Positions 25,211-32,668 of a DNA stretch of 37,446 bases are shown here, one piece after another. The notes beneath the pieces were generated by a model. That model did not search any database and had not been told where the DNA came from. It saw nothing but the letters and a program-made list of their open reading frames with translations. Each line of letters starts with the position of its first letter. Position 1 is the first letter of the stretch. The DNA lies in contig NZ_CANNDO010000015.1 of assembly GCF_947503385.1 (NCBI RefSeq), positions 1-37,446 on the forward strand, written 5' to 3'. Source of the DNA: an uncultured Tateyamaria sp. (GTDB taxonomy: Bacteria > Pseudomonadota > Alphaproteobacteria > Rhodobacterales > Rhodobacteraceae). The position numbers and the translations under genes are program-made.

Positions 25211-26898
25211 GCGCCTGCACCGTCCTGCGTGGGATAGACCCAGAAATCCGCATTGTCCGTCGACAGTTCGTCAGGGTAGGGGGCGTTGCCATACATGCAG
25301 ATGCGCACCCAGCGGTCCGACCGTGGGTCGAATTGGGTCGCGCCAAAAAAGGACAGTTTGCAGCGCAGCATGTCGATGGGCAGGACCGTGCTGCTGATCG
25401 TATTGTCGCAAATCTCGCCATAGGGCGCGCGGTCGATGATCTGGACCCGGCGCACGGTGTGGCGGTGGCCGGGGTGGCGCAGCAGGAATTCGGCAATTTG
25501 CACATCGTCGGGCCAGTGCGCCAGCGCCGCGTGCAGCATCGCGGCATCGCGACCGGGGGCGAGGGGCTGTTCGTAGGCCTCGATCGGTTCCTCGAACCGC
25601 TCGCCCAGACGCGGCTCCAGCTTTTCCTCGGAAACGTACCACGCGCGGGCGGTATTGTCGGGCACGGTCCAGTCCGTGTCGAGCGCCCAGCCGTATATGC
25701 GTTCGATCAGCGCGCGCAACGCGCCCACCGTCATGCCGCCCGCGATGCGGAAGCCCGCGCTGGTGTCGGCGGCCATCCCGTCGCCCAGATGGTCCACCAG
25801 CGCGCCGTAGGGTTCCAGCATCAGGGACGCCAGCCATTCCTGCCCTTCGTAGGACAGGTGCGCCTCGGCCCAGCGAAACAGGGCGTCCCACGGCTGTGCC
25901 GCGTCAAAATCGTGATCGTCCAAATGCGCGGTCAGCGCCGCCGCGTCGCGGCGCAGTTGGGCCAGCTTGTCCATCTGTACGGGATGTTCGGTCCGCCAGC
26001 GGTCCAGCGTGATGCAGGACCGCTGCATCACATCGCGAAACACCGCAACCTCGGCGGTCCGGGCCTTGGGGCACTGGCGCACCAATTGGATCGCTTGTTC
26101 GCGCGCGGTGATCCAGTTGTTGAACAGCAGCGGGTGGTTCAGCAGGAAAGGCGCCATGCCCAAGCCGGTGGAATTGCCCATGCCAAGGGGCCGCGCAATG
26201 GCCGGGTCCAGACGCGCCGCCGTCCTGCCCGCCGCCCGTGCGGCGCAGTCGGCCATGTGCTGGACCAGATCGCGCACAAACCAGCGGGTCAGGTACACTG
26301 ACAGCATTTCGACCTGAAACGGGGCGCGAAATTCGGGCCGCCCGGCGATCATCTCGCGGTCCGCGGCACCCAGCTTGCCCGACCCGTAGACCGCCGTTGT
26401 GCGCATCAGGTAGCCCACCGCAGCCATCTGCGCGGGGTCAGGCTGCTGACCGGCGGCAAGCCGGTCCACCACATGTTCCCACAGCCGCACCGACCGGTTG
26501 GCCCGCGACACGGACAGTTCCGACCCGCTGACCCGGCCCGCCTCCTGATGGGGGATGTTCTGCGACAGGCGCGCAATGTCATCCGCCGCAGGCACGCCGT
26601 CAAACAGGGTGAACGTCGCATCCCACGCCTCTGCAATCACCCGGTCAGAGCGTTGGTCCGCGGGCAGGTCATGGGCAAAAGCAACCAGTGAATAGGCCCG
26701 GTCCGGCCCGTGCGCGGTGTAGACGGCGTGGCCCACGCCCGCCGCGTCGATGTCGAACACCGTCTGTTCAAACCGCCACCCTTCGCGCGCCATGCGGCGG
26801 GTCAGCACCCGCATAAAGGACAGGCGCGACTGGTGCAGGCTGCCCAGCCGGGCAAGGCGCATGACGGTCTGTGCGGGGCGGGTGGCGATGTCGGGCAT
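25207..26898 (-). CDS. Conserved-looking protein of unknown function (563 residues)
   Basis: I do not recognise this protein. It is soluble, with no signal peptide or membrane helix, Trp- and acid-rich, and mostly helical in appearance, with notable segments LARLGSLHQSRLSFMRVLTR near the N-terminus, GMGNSTGLGMAPFLLNHP in the middle and YGEICDNTISSTVLPIDMLR near the end. No nucleotide-binding or metal motif is clear. The start at 26898 is 7 bases after the M19 stop, with GAGG before it; a longer frame from 26937 would overlap that gene. Tight coupling to the M19 gene and to DUF3726 indicates a shared pathway. Confidence 0.75.
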   Translation of the reverse strand: MPDIATRPAQTVMRLARLGSLHQSRLSFMRVLTRRMAREGWRFEQTVFDIDAAGVGHAVYTAHGPDRAYSLVAFAHDLPADQRSDRVIAEAWDATFTLFDGVPAADDIARLSQNIPHQEAGRVSGSELSVSRANRSVRLWEHVVDRLAAGQQPDPAQMAAVGYLMRTTAVYGSGKLGAADREMIAGRPEFRAPFQVEMLSVYLTRWFVRDLVQHMADCAARAAGRTAARLDPAIARPLGMGNSTGLGMAPFLLNHPLLFNNWITAREQAIQLVRQCPKARTAEVAVFRDVMQRSCITLDRWRTEHPVQMDKLAQLRRDAAALTAHLDDHDFDAAQPWDALFRWAEAHLSYEGQEWLASLMLEPYGALVDHLGDGMAADTSAGFRIAGGMTVGALRALIERIYGWALDTDWTVPDNTARAWYVSEEKLEPRLGERFEEPIEAYEQPLAPGRDAAMLHAALAHWPDDVQIAEFLLRHPGHRHTVRRVQIIDRAPYGEICDNTISSTVLPIDMLRCKLSFFGATQFDPRSDRWVRICMYGNAPYPDELSTDNADFWVYPTQDGAGA

Positions 26899-26905
26899 TG
26901 GGTCC

Positions 26906-27889
26906 TCAGCGTGCCATCGGGGTAAAATTTGCCGCAAAGAAGCGGTGCCAGTTGTCGCCCATCAGGCCTGCGACCTCCGCTTTGGAAAAGCCGACGGCGC
27001 GCAATTCTTTCTCGATATTGCCAAAGTCGCGGTTGTCGCGGAACCAGTCCGGCATGGGCGGAAATCCGGGCGCTGTGGCGCTGCCCTCGCCATAGTCGAT
27101 TTCCTTGGACCAGCGGCCCACGCGCATCCATTCCACAACGCTGTCGGGCTGATCCTGACACAGGTCGGACCCGATGCCGAAATGTTCAGCCCCGAACCGC
27201 TCTGCCGCCATGGCGACCATCTCGCAAAAGGACCGGACGGTGCAGGCGCTCTTGTCCTTGAGGTGATGCGGATACAACGAGAAACCCATCATGCCGCCGT
27301 TTTCGACCACGGCGCGCACCACATCGTCGCGCTTGTTGCGCAGGGCGGGCTGCCATGCGTGCAGATTGGCGTGGGTGATCGTGATGGGCCGGTCCGAGAT
27401 ATCCGCCGCCTCGATGGTCGAACGGTCCGCCGAATGGCTCATATCCACCACAAGGCCCACGCGGTTCATCTCTTTGATGACCTGTTTGCCCATGCGGGTG
27501 ATGCCGGGGTCTTCGGCCTCGTAACAGCCCGTCGCCAGCAGCGACTGGTTGTTATAGCTCAGCTGCATGAACCGCGCGCCCAGCTTGTGCAGCACCTCGA
27601 CCAGCCCGATATCGTCTTCGATGGGCGACGGATTCTGAAAGCCAAAGAAGATCGCGGTGCGCCCTGTCTCGCGTGCGCGGGCCACGTCGCTGGCCCATTC
27701 CCCGTGAAAGATCAGATCGGGATAGTGTTCAAACCAGCGGTTCCACGCCTCGATGTTCAGCACCGTTTCGCGGAAATTCTCGTGATAGGCGATGGTGACA
27801 TGAACCGCATCCACCCCGCCCTCGCGCATCTGGCGGAAAATCTTTTCCGACCAGTTTGCATATTGCAGACAGTCGATGCGGTAGGTCAT
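26906..27889 (-). CDS. M19 (membrane/renal) dipeptidase family protein with altered metal site
   Basis: This 327-residue protein follows the M19 dipeptidase pattern in its middle: VVDMSHSADRSTIEAA and PITITHANLHAWQPALRNKR carry the two histidines of the second metal site. The usual N-terminal HxD appears to be RID (MTYRIDCLQYANW), and the bridging Glu of the family seems to be Gln in FFGFQNPS. The binuclear zinc centre may thus be incomplete or rebuilt, and the substrate may not be a dipeptide. No signal peptide is visible, so it is cytoplasmic. It overlaps the aldehyde dehydrogenase stop by four bases. Confidence 0.8.
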   Translation of the reverse strand: MTYRIDCLQYANWSEKIFRQMREGGVDAVHVTIAYHENFRETVLNIEAWNRWFEHYPDLIFHGEWASDVARARETGRTAIFFGFQNPSPIEDDIGLVEVLHKLGARFMQLSYNNQSLLATGCYEAEDPGITRMGKQVIKEMNRVGLVVDMSHSADRSTIEAADISDRPITITHANLHAWQPALRNKRDDVVRAVVENGGMMGFSLYPHHLKDKSACTVRSFCEMVAMAAERFGAEHFGIGSDLCQDQPDSVVEWMRVGRWSKEIDYGEGSATAPGFPPMPDWFRDNRDFGNIEKELRAVGFSKAEVAGLMGDNWHRFFAANFTPMAR

Positions 27890-29337
27890 GCGGGCATTCC
27901 GGCGCTGATATAGGCGGTCTTGACCGTGGTGTAGAATTCCGCAGCCGCGCGCCCCTGTTCGCGGGGCCCATAAGAGCTGTCGCCACGCCCGCCAAAGGGC
28001 ACGTGGTAATCCGTGCCTGCCGTGGGCAGGTTCACCGTCACAACCCCGGTGCGGGCGTTGCGCCGGAAATGCGTCGCCCGCGCAAGGTTCTGCGTCACAA
28101 TCCCCGAGGTCAGCCCGAAATGCGTGTCGTTCACGACGCTCAGCGCTTCGTCATAGCTGTCCACACGGATCACAGAGGTGAGCGGCGCGAACATCTCTTC
28201 GCGGTTGATGCGCATCGCGTTGGTGGTGTTCAGGAACACGCCGGGGCTCATGTAATACCCGTCATGCGGCATATCGAGACGGACGCCACCACAGGCCAGC
28301 TCTGCGCCTTCGGATTTGCCCAGATCGACATAGGCGAGGTTTTCGGCCAGTTGCTGTTCGCTGACCACCGGGCCCATCTGCACGCCCGCGTCCAGCGCGT
28401 GGCCCACCGTCATCGCCCGCGCGCCTGCCACCAGTTTTTCGACAAAGGCGTCGTGGATGGCGGCATGAACCACCAGCCGCGAAGACGCCGTGCATTTCTG
28501 GCCCGACCCGCCAAATGCCCCGCCCAAGGCCAGCGTGACCGCCAGATCAAGGTCGGCATCATCCATCACCGCAAGCGCGTTCTTGGACCCCATCTCGGCC
28601 TGGATCTTGGTAAAGTTCTGCACCGCCGCCGCCGCGATGCCACGGCCCACCGGCACCGACCCGGTAAAGGATATCGCGTCAATCATCGGGCTTTCGACCA
28701 GCCGCTGGCCGATGGTGCCGCCTTCCCCCATCACGAGGCTGAACAAACCCTTGGGGATGTCCCGCCGGTCGATGATCTCGGCAAGCGCCACGGCGGATGC
28801 GGGTGTCATATTGGCCGGTTTCCACACCACCGCGTTGCCATAGCACAGCGCGGGCGCGATTTTCCACGATGCGGTGGCAGTCGGGAAATTCCACGGGCTG
28901 ATGATCGCCACCGTGCCGACCGGTTCGCGGCGCACGTCAATCTCGACCCCCGGGCGCACACTGTCGGCGTTTTCGCCCAACTGGCGCAGGCATTCCGCCG
29001 CGTAATAGGTAAAGAACTGGCCCGCGCGGTATACCTCGCCCTTGCCCTCGGCCAGCGGCTTGCCCTCCTCGCGCGACAGCAGCGTGCCCAGTTCCTCGGC
29101 CCGCGCCATCATCTCGGTGCCGATCGCCATCAGCACCGCCTGCTTGCGCTCCATCCCGTAGGCCGCCCATTCGGCCTGTGCCACCCGCGCCTGTTCCAGC
29201 GTGGCGTCCAGTTGCGCCGCGTCAGCCTGCGCGAACATGCCCACCAGATCGCTCAGGTCCGACGGGTTGCGGTTTTCAATCTCGGACGCGCCGGTCTGCC
29301 ACGTGCCTGCTATCAGGTTCTTTTTCACTTCGCTCAT
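27886..29337 (-). CDS. NAD(P)-dependent aldehyde dehydrogenase
   Basis: This 483-residue enzyme oxidises an aldehyde to the acid. Family motifs are ISPWNFPTATASWKIAPAL, SFTGSVPVGRGI, AEMGSKNALAV (general-base Glu) and GGSGQKCTASSRLVV with the catalytic Cys. It resembles 2-oxoglutarate semialdehyde dehydrogenases (dioxovalerate type), but the substrate cannot be fixed from sequence. The ATG at 29337 is the family start; an upstream extension to 29397 would run into the regulator's promoter. It heads a four-gene operon and is divergent from a LysR gene that probably controls it. Confidence 0.88.
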   Translation of the reverse strand: MSEVKKNLIAGTWQTGASEIENRNPSDLSDLVGMFAQADAAQLDATLEQARVAQAEWAAYGMERKQAVLMAIGTEMMARAEELGTLLSREEGKPLAEGKGEVYRAGQFFTYYAAECLRQLGENADSVRPGVEIDVRREPVGTVAIISPWNFPTATASWKIAPALCYGNAVVWKPANMTPASAVALAEIIDRRDIPKGLFSLVMGEGGTIGQRLVESPMIDAISFTGSVPVGRGIAAAAVQNFTKIQAEMGSKNALAVMDDADLDLAVTLALGGAFGGSGQKCTASSRLVVHAAIHDAFVEKLVAGARAMTVGHALDAGVQMGPVVSEQQLAENLAYVDLGKSEGAELACGGVRLDMPHDGYYMSPGVFLNTTNAMRINREEMFAPLTSVIRVDSYDEALSVVNDTHFGLTSGIVTQNLARATHFRRNARTGVVTVNLPTAGTDYHVPFGGRGDSSYGPREQGRAAAEFYTTVKTAYISAGMPA

Positions 29338-29375
29338 GGTCGCGCCCTCGAATCTGGTCTGAATATGGGGGAGTG

Positions 29376-29404
29376 TTGACACGCCCAACCGCTTCACTCA
29401 AACT
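29376..29404 (+). promoter_or_regulatory. Candidate sigma-70 promoter of the lysR gene
   Basis: TTGACA (29376-29381) followed after 17 bases by CAAACT (29399-29404). The -35 is perfect and the -10 is poor, as is common for activator genes. Confidence 0.4.
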
Positions 29405-29422
29405 TATTTCTCTGAAGGTAAA

Positions 29423-29437
29423 TTCAGGATTTCTGAA
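29423..29437. promoter_or_regulatory. Candidate LysR operator
   Basis: TTCAG-GATTT-CTGAA is a 5-5-5 inverted repeat containing the T-N11-A core of LysR-type sites. It ends exactly before the lysR start codon, which suits self-repression and control of the divergent aldehyde dehydrogenase operon. Confidence 0.5.
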
Positions 29438-30346
29438 ATGGCGATCAAGCTGGAAATGTTCCGCTGCCTGTCTGCGGTCGCCCGCACCGGCACCTTGCGC
29501 GATGGTGCGGAACTGGTGTCGAAAACGCCGTCTGCCGTGTCCATGACCCTGAAACAGCTCGAAGAGCATATCGGCCAGCCACTGTTTGAAAAGGACCGCA
29601 AGAACAAGCTGACCTCGGTGGGTGCCTTTGTCCTCGAACAGGCGGAGCGGGAGCTTCAGCATTTTGACCGCACCCTGCGCACCATTCAGGATTTCGCGGG
29701 CGCGCGGCAGGGGCATGTGCGTCTGGCCGTGGTGCCATCGGTCGCGGGTGCGGTCATGCCCCGGTTTTACGCCACGCATATGGAGGCGCTGGAAAACCTG
29801 CACCTTGAGGTCCGCGACATGGACAGCGCGTCGGTGCTACAGGAACTGTTCTGGGACCGGGTCGATATCGGCATCGCCACGGTGGGGGACAGGGGCATGG
29901 GGCTGGACAGCACGCCGCTGCTCACGGACCGGTTCGGGATTGTCGCGCGCCCGGATCATCCCATTGCCCACGGGTCCGGTCCGGTTGACTGGACGGCGGT
30001 GCAAGGCGTGCGCCTGATCGCAAACAACCTGTCAGCTGCAATTGCGCATCCCGTGTCGCAGGACCTGCACCGGCAAAGCAATCTGTCCGCGCACAACCTT
30101 ACATCCATGCTGGCCATGGTGCGCGCCGGGATCGGCGTGACGATCCTGCCCGAAATGGCCGTGGGTGCGCCGGTGCTGGATGATCTGGTGTTCCGCGCCC
30201 TGAACGACCCGGACGCGGTGCGGCGCGTCCAGTTGCTGCGCAAAACCACCGCGCCGGGGTCCCCGGCAGAGGATCTTGTGGCAAACGGCATCCTCGCCAC
30301 CGCGCGTCAGATCACGGCAGAGCGGCACCGGGGTGACAGGCCCTAG
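29438..30346 (+). CDS. LysR-type transcriptional regulator
   Basis: This 302-residue protein has an N-terminal winged helix (about residues 1-60: AVARTGTLRDGAELVSKTPS, then AVSMTLKQLEEHIGQPLFEK) and a C-terminal substrate-binding domain (about 92-295: HVRLAVVPSVAGAVMPRF). It is divergent from the aldehyde dehydrogenase operon, the standard layout for a LysR activator and its target. The effector is probably a substrate or product of that operon, which is inferred. The ATG overlaps the end of a TTCAG/CTGAA inverted repeat. Confidence 0.92.
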   Translation: MAIKLEMFRCLSAVARTGTLRDGAELVSKTPSAVSMTLKQLEEHIGQPLFEKDRKNKLTSVGAFVLEQAERELQHFDRTLRTIQDFAGARQGHVRLAVVPSVAGAVMPRFYATHMEALENLHLEVRDMDSASVLQELFWDRVDIGIATVGDRGMGLDSTPLLTDRFGIVARPDHPIAHGSGPVDWTAVQGVRLIANNLSAAIAHPVSQDLHRQSNLSAHNLTSMLAMVRAGIGVTILPEMAVGAPVLDDLVFRALNDPDAVRRVQLLRKTTAPGSPAEDLVANGILATARQITAERHRGDRP

Positions 30347-30362
30347 GTTCAGATAAAATTAC

Positions 30363-30376
30363 ATAATCAGGATTAT
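30363..30376. promoter_or_regulatory. Candidate operator upstream of the toxin-antitoxin promoter
   Basis: ATAATC-AG-GATTAT is a 6-2-6 inverted repeat in an AT-rich stretch 30 bases before the -35 box. A Xre-type antitoxin could bind it; not tested. Confidence 0.35.
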
Positions 30377-30405
30377 AACGACTTTGGTAGCGTGCTCACT
30401 GCATC

Positions 30406-30434
30406 TTGTTTCGCAGCAATAGTGACGCTATATT
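30406..30434 (+). promoter_or_regulatory. Sigma-70 promoter of the Xre/RES operon
   Basis: TTGTTT (30406-30411), 17 bases, TATATT (30429-30434). A flanking AGTGA/TCACT inverted repeat (30421-30448) surrounds the -10 element and may be the autoregulatory site. Confidence 0.65.
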
Positions 30435-30463
30435 ATGGCAACATCACTGGGATGGAGCATAAT

Positions 30464-30814
30464 ATGCAATTGGCACAGATGTCGGACAATGGGCTGTTCC
30501 AGCCCCGCCACATCGCGGCGACGCTGCGCACCTCAACCGAAGAGGTGGGCCAGACCGTTGGTTTGGGCAAGGACGCCGTGCAGCGGCGCGCGCGCATCGC
30601 CTCGGCCAAGACGCAGGCGCGCCTGCGCGCCCTTGTCGAAGTGTTGAACAAGGTGCAGCCGCGCTTTGGCTCTGACCTGATCGCCTATGCGTGGTTCCGG
30701 TCCGAGCCGCTGGCAGGCTTTGACGGACGCACCGCGATGCAACTGGTGCAGGACGGCAAGGCGCAACAGGTTCTCGAATATATCGATGCGGTGGACGCGG
30801 GCGTTTACAGCTGA
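30464..30814 (+). CDS. Xre/MbcA/ParS-type antitoxin
   Basis: This 116-residue protein is the antitoxin of a RES-type pair. The N-terminal half looks like a degenerate Xre helix-turn-helix (ATLRTSTEEVGQTVGLGKDA); the C-terminal half is the toxin-binding domain (ALVEVLNKVQPRFGSDLIAY, ending QQVLEYIDAVDAG). The start at 30464 was chosen because GGAG is 7 bases upstream; an ATG at 30452 is in frame but lies in that binding site. It overlaps the toxin start by one base, and its own promoter lies just upstream. It likely represses the operon. Confidence 0.88.
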   Translation: MQLAQMSDNGLFQPRHIAATLRTSTEEVGQTVGLGKDAVQRRARIASAKTQARLRALVEVLNKVQPRFGSDLIAYAWFRSEPLAGFDGRTAMQLVQDGKAQQVLEYIDAVDAGVYS

Positions 30815-31332
30815 TGCTGCTGGCCAAAGGCCGATATCACGGCCAGCTTTACCGCGCGCTGAACCCCGTCTATGCCCGCGACCCCCTGTCGGGTGCCGGG
30901 GCGGCGCGCTATGGCGGGCGGTTCAACCCGGTGGGCCTGCCCGCGCTTTATACGGCGCTGACGCCTGCCACCGCCCTGCGCGAGGCCAACCAAGTGGGCG
31001 ACCTGCAACCGACGGTGCTGGTCGCGTACCGTGCCGATATTGCCCCCCTGTTTGACACTCGGGACACGGCGGCACTGTCGGCCTATGGCGCCGATGCCGC
31101 GATGCTGGCCCATGCGGGCTGGCGCGCGGCGATGCTGGCCGGCGATGCCGTACCGACACAGGATATGGCGCGGGCGCTTATCGCGGATGGTTACGCCGGG
31201 CTGCTTGTGCGCAGCTTTGCCCGCGGGATGACGGAGGCGGATTTGAACGTGGTGCTGTGGCGCTGGACGTCCGATGCCAGCACGTTGCGTGTCATCGACG
31301 ATGACGGGCGGCTGACGCGGATGTCGCTTTAG
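30814..31332 (+). CDS. RES-domain toxin
   Basis: This 172-residue protein has the RES domain: YRALNPVYARDPLSGAGAARYGGRFNP with the conserved Arg and Tyr, then ALYTALTPATALREANQV with the conserved Glu, and a later Ser in LLVRSFARG. Known RES toxins consume NAD+ or ADP-ribosylate a host enzyme; which applies here is not clear. It follows its antitoxin with a one-base overlap. The pair probably stabilises the plasmid by killing or arresting cells that lose it. It overlaps the stop of the convergent gene by four bases. Confidence 0.9.
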   Translation: MLLAKGRYHGQLYRALNPVYARDPLSGAGAARYGGRFNPVGLPALYTALTPATALREANQVGDLQPTVLVAYRADIAPLFDTRDTAALSAYGADAAMLAHAGWRAAMLAGDAVPTQDMARALIADGYAGLLVRSFARGMTEADLNVVLWRWTSDASTLRVIDDDGRLTRMSL

Positions 31333-31553
31333 AACGACAGCGCGGCCACCAACACGGCCGCCACAGTGATCAAGAACAGCGTCAGCAACCTGCGGCCCCG
31401 CGCCTGACGTGCCTCACGCTCTGGTGCGGCGCGCTGCATCGCGCGGTTCACACGGGTCTCGTAATCGTCGGCATCATGCCGCAACCCTGCGATATGGGCC
31501 GCAGGGGGCCGCGTGTCCGATGTCTTTTGATAGGTCCGGTCGGGGGTCATCAT
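31329..31553 (-). CDS. Small protein with C-terminal membrane anchor
   Basis: This 74-residue protein is hydrophilic and charged for about 55 residues (HDADDYETRVNRAMQRAAPE) and ends in one membrane helix (LLTLFLITVAAVLVAALSF). I do not recognise a family. Such a tail-anchored form could tether a helical domain to the inner membrane. GAGGAGATCACG precedes the ATG at 31553, and an EcfG-type promoter with exact CGTT lies 33 bases further upstream, so it belongs to the stress regulon by promoter. It is divergent from topoisomerase IB. Confidence 0.75.
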   Translation of the reverse strand: MMTPDRTYQKTSDTRPPAAHIAGLRHDADDYETRVNRAMQRAAPEREARQARGRRLLTLFLITVAAVLVAALSF

Positions 31554-31585
31554 CGTGATCTCCTCATTGGCTCAGTCACCGGGTC

Positions 31586-31611
31586 AACGCACATTCCGGC
31601 GCGCTTGTTCC
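31586..31611 (-). promoter_or_regulatory. EcfG-type promoter of the 74-residue gene
   Basis: On the minus strand GGAAC (31607-31611), 17 bases, CGTT (31586-31589). It is 8 bp from the divergent promoter of topoisomerase IB. Confidence 0.75.
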
Positions 31612-31619
31612 GCCTGCGC

Positions 31620-31645
31620 GGAACCCGCGTGCGCCTTGGGGCGTT
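31620..31645 (+). promoter_or_regulatory. EcfG-type promoter of topoisomerase IB
   Basis: GGAAC (31620-31624), 17 bases, CGTT (31642-31645). The gene start lies 60 bases downstream. Confidence 0.75.
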
Positions 31646-31705
31646 CACCCCGCACAGCCTTTGCAATGAGACCCCTGCCGTGCCTGACACATCCCGGATC
31701 GCGCC

Positions 31706-32668
31706 GTGCGCCTGATCTATTACCCCGACACGAATCCCGGCATTCTGCGCCGCGCGCAGGGGCGTGGGTTCACCTATCTTGCGCCCGATGGCAGCCGGAT
31801 CAACGACGCGGATGAACGGCAGCGGCTCAAGGCGCTGGCCGTCCCGCCCGCCTATCGCGACGTCTGGATGGCCCCGATGCCCAACGCGCATCTGCTGGCC
31901 ACCGGGCGTGACGCGCGGGGGCGCAAACAGTACCGCTATCACCCCGACTGGACCGCCGCGCGCGACCGGACCAAGTTTGACAAGCTGGCCGAGGTCGGAC
32001 ACGCCCTGCCCCGCCTGCGCCGCTGGATCACCACCCATCTGGGCGGCACACCCGGCACGCAGAGCACGGCCATCGCCGCTGCACTGGCGCTGATCGACCG
32101 GGGCGCGCTGCGACCGGGCGACATTGCCTATACCGAGCAAAACGGCAGCCATGGCGCGCTCACGCTGGAGGATCGGCACCTAAGCACCGACGGTGCCCGC
32201 ATCGCGCTACGCTATGTGGCCAAGGGTGGCACCAAAGTCGAAAAGCACCTGACAGGTGCGCGGCTGGCGCAGGTGCTGCACCGGTCAGCCGACCTGCCGG
32301 GGCCCCGGCTGTTTGACTATCGCGGGTCCGACGGGCGCATGGTGCCCCTGCGCGCTGAACATCTGTCAGAGGCGCTGGCCGATGTGGCCGGCGACACTCT
32401 GACACCCAAAAGCCTGCGCACATGGGCGGGCACCCTCGCCGCCTTTCGTGTGGCGCGCGACAAGGGCGACGAGGTGCGGATCAAGGATATGGCCGACGCC
32501 GCCGCAGAGCGGCTGCACAACACGCCCACCATTGCGCGCAACAGCTACGTGCATCCGCAGGTGATTGCACTGGCCGATGGCGGGGCCGCGCGCGCCGCCG
32601 GGCTGGACGACGATGGCCTCGCCGAATTCCGGCAGGGCGAGGCGGCTTTGCTGCGCTTTCTGGGTTAG
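31706..32668 (+). CDS. DNA topoisomerase IB (poxvirus-like type)
   Basis: This 320-residue enzyme relaxes supercoils by nicking one DNA strand through a tyrosine. Family blocks are PPAYRDVWMAPMPNAHLLAT, GRKQYRYHPDWTAARDRTKF, YVAKGGTKVEKHL and the catalytic Tyr in TIARNSYVHPQVI. GTG at 31706 is the only reasonable start, since a stop codon lies eight codons upstream in frame; the ribosome site is weak. Type IB topoisomerases of this kind are often found in stress regulons of Alphaproteobacteria. An EcfG-type promoter precedes it. It overlaps the MATE gene stop by four bases. Confidence 0.92.
   Translation: MRLIYYPDTNPGILRRAQGRGFTYLAPDGSRINDADERQRLKALAVPPAYRDVWMAPMPNAHLLATGRDARGRKQYRYHPDWTAARDRTKFDKLAEVGHALPRLRRWITTHLGGTPGTQSTAIAAALALIDRGALRPGDIAYTEQNGSHGALTLEDRHLSTDGARIALRYVAKGGTKVEKHLTGARLAQVLHRSADLPGPRLFDYRGSDGRMVPLRAEHLSEALADVAGDTLTPKSLRTWAGTLAAFRVARDKGDEVRIKDMADAAAERLHNTPTIARNSYVHPQVIALADGGAARAAGLDDDGLAEFRQGEAALLRFLG

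Noticed and set aside
30029..30042. Second parS-like sequence CTGTCAGCTGCAAT in the lysR gene
   Set aside because: Only the centre matches the palindrome in repC; one half is broken and it lies in a coding region.
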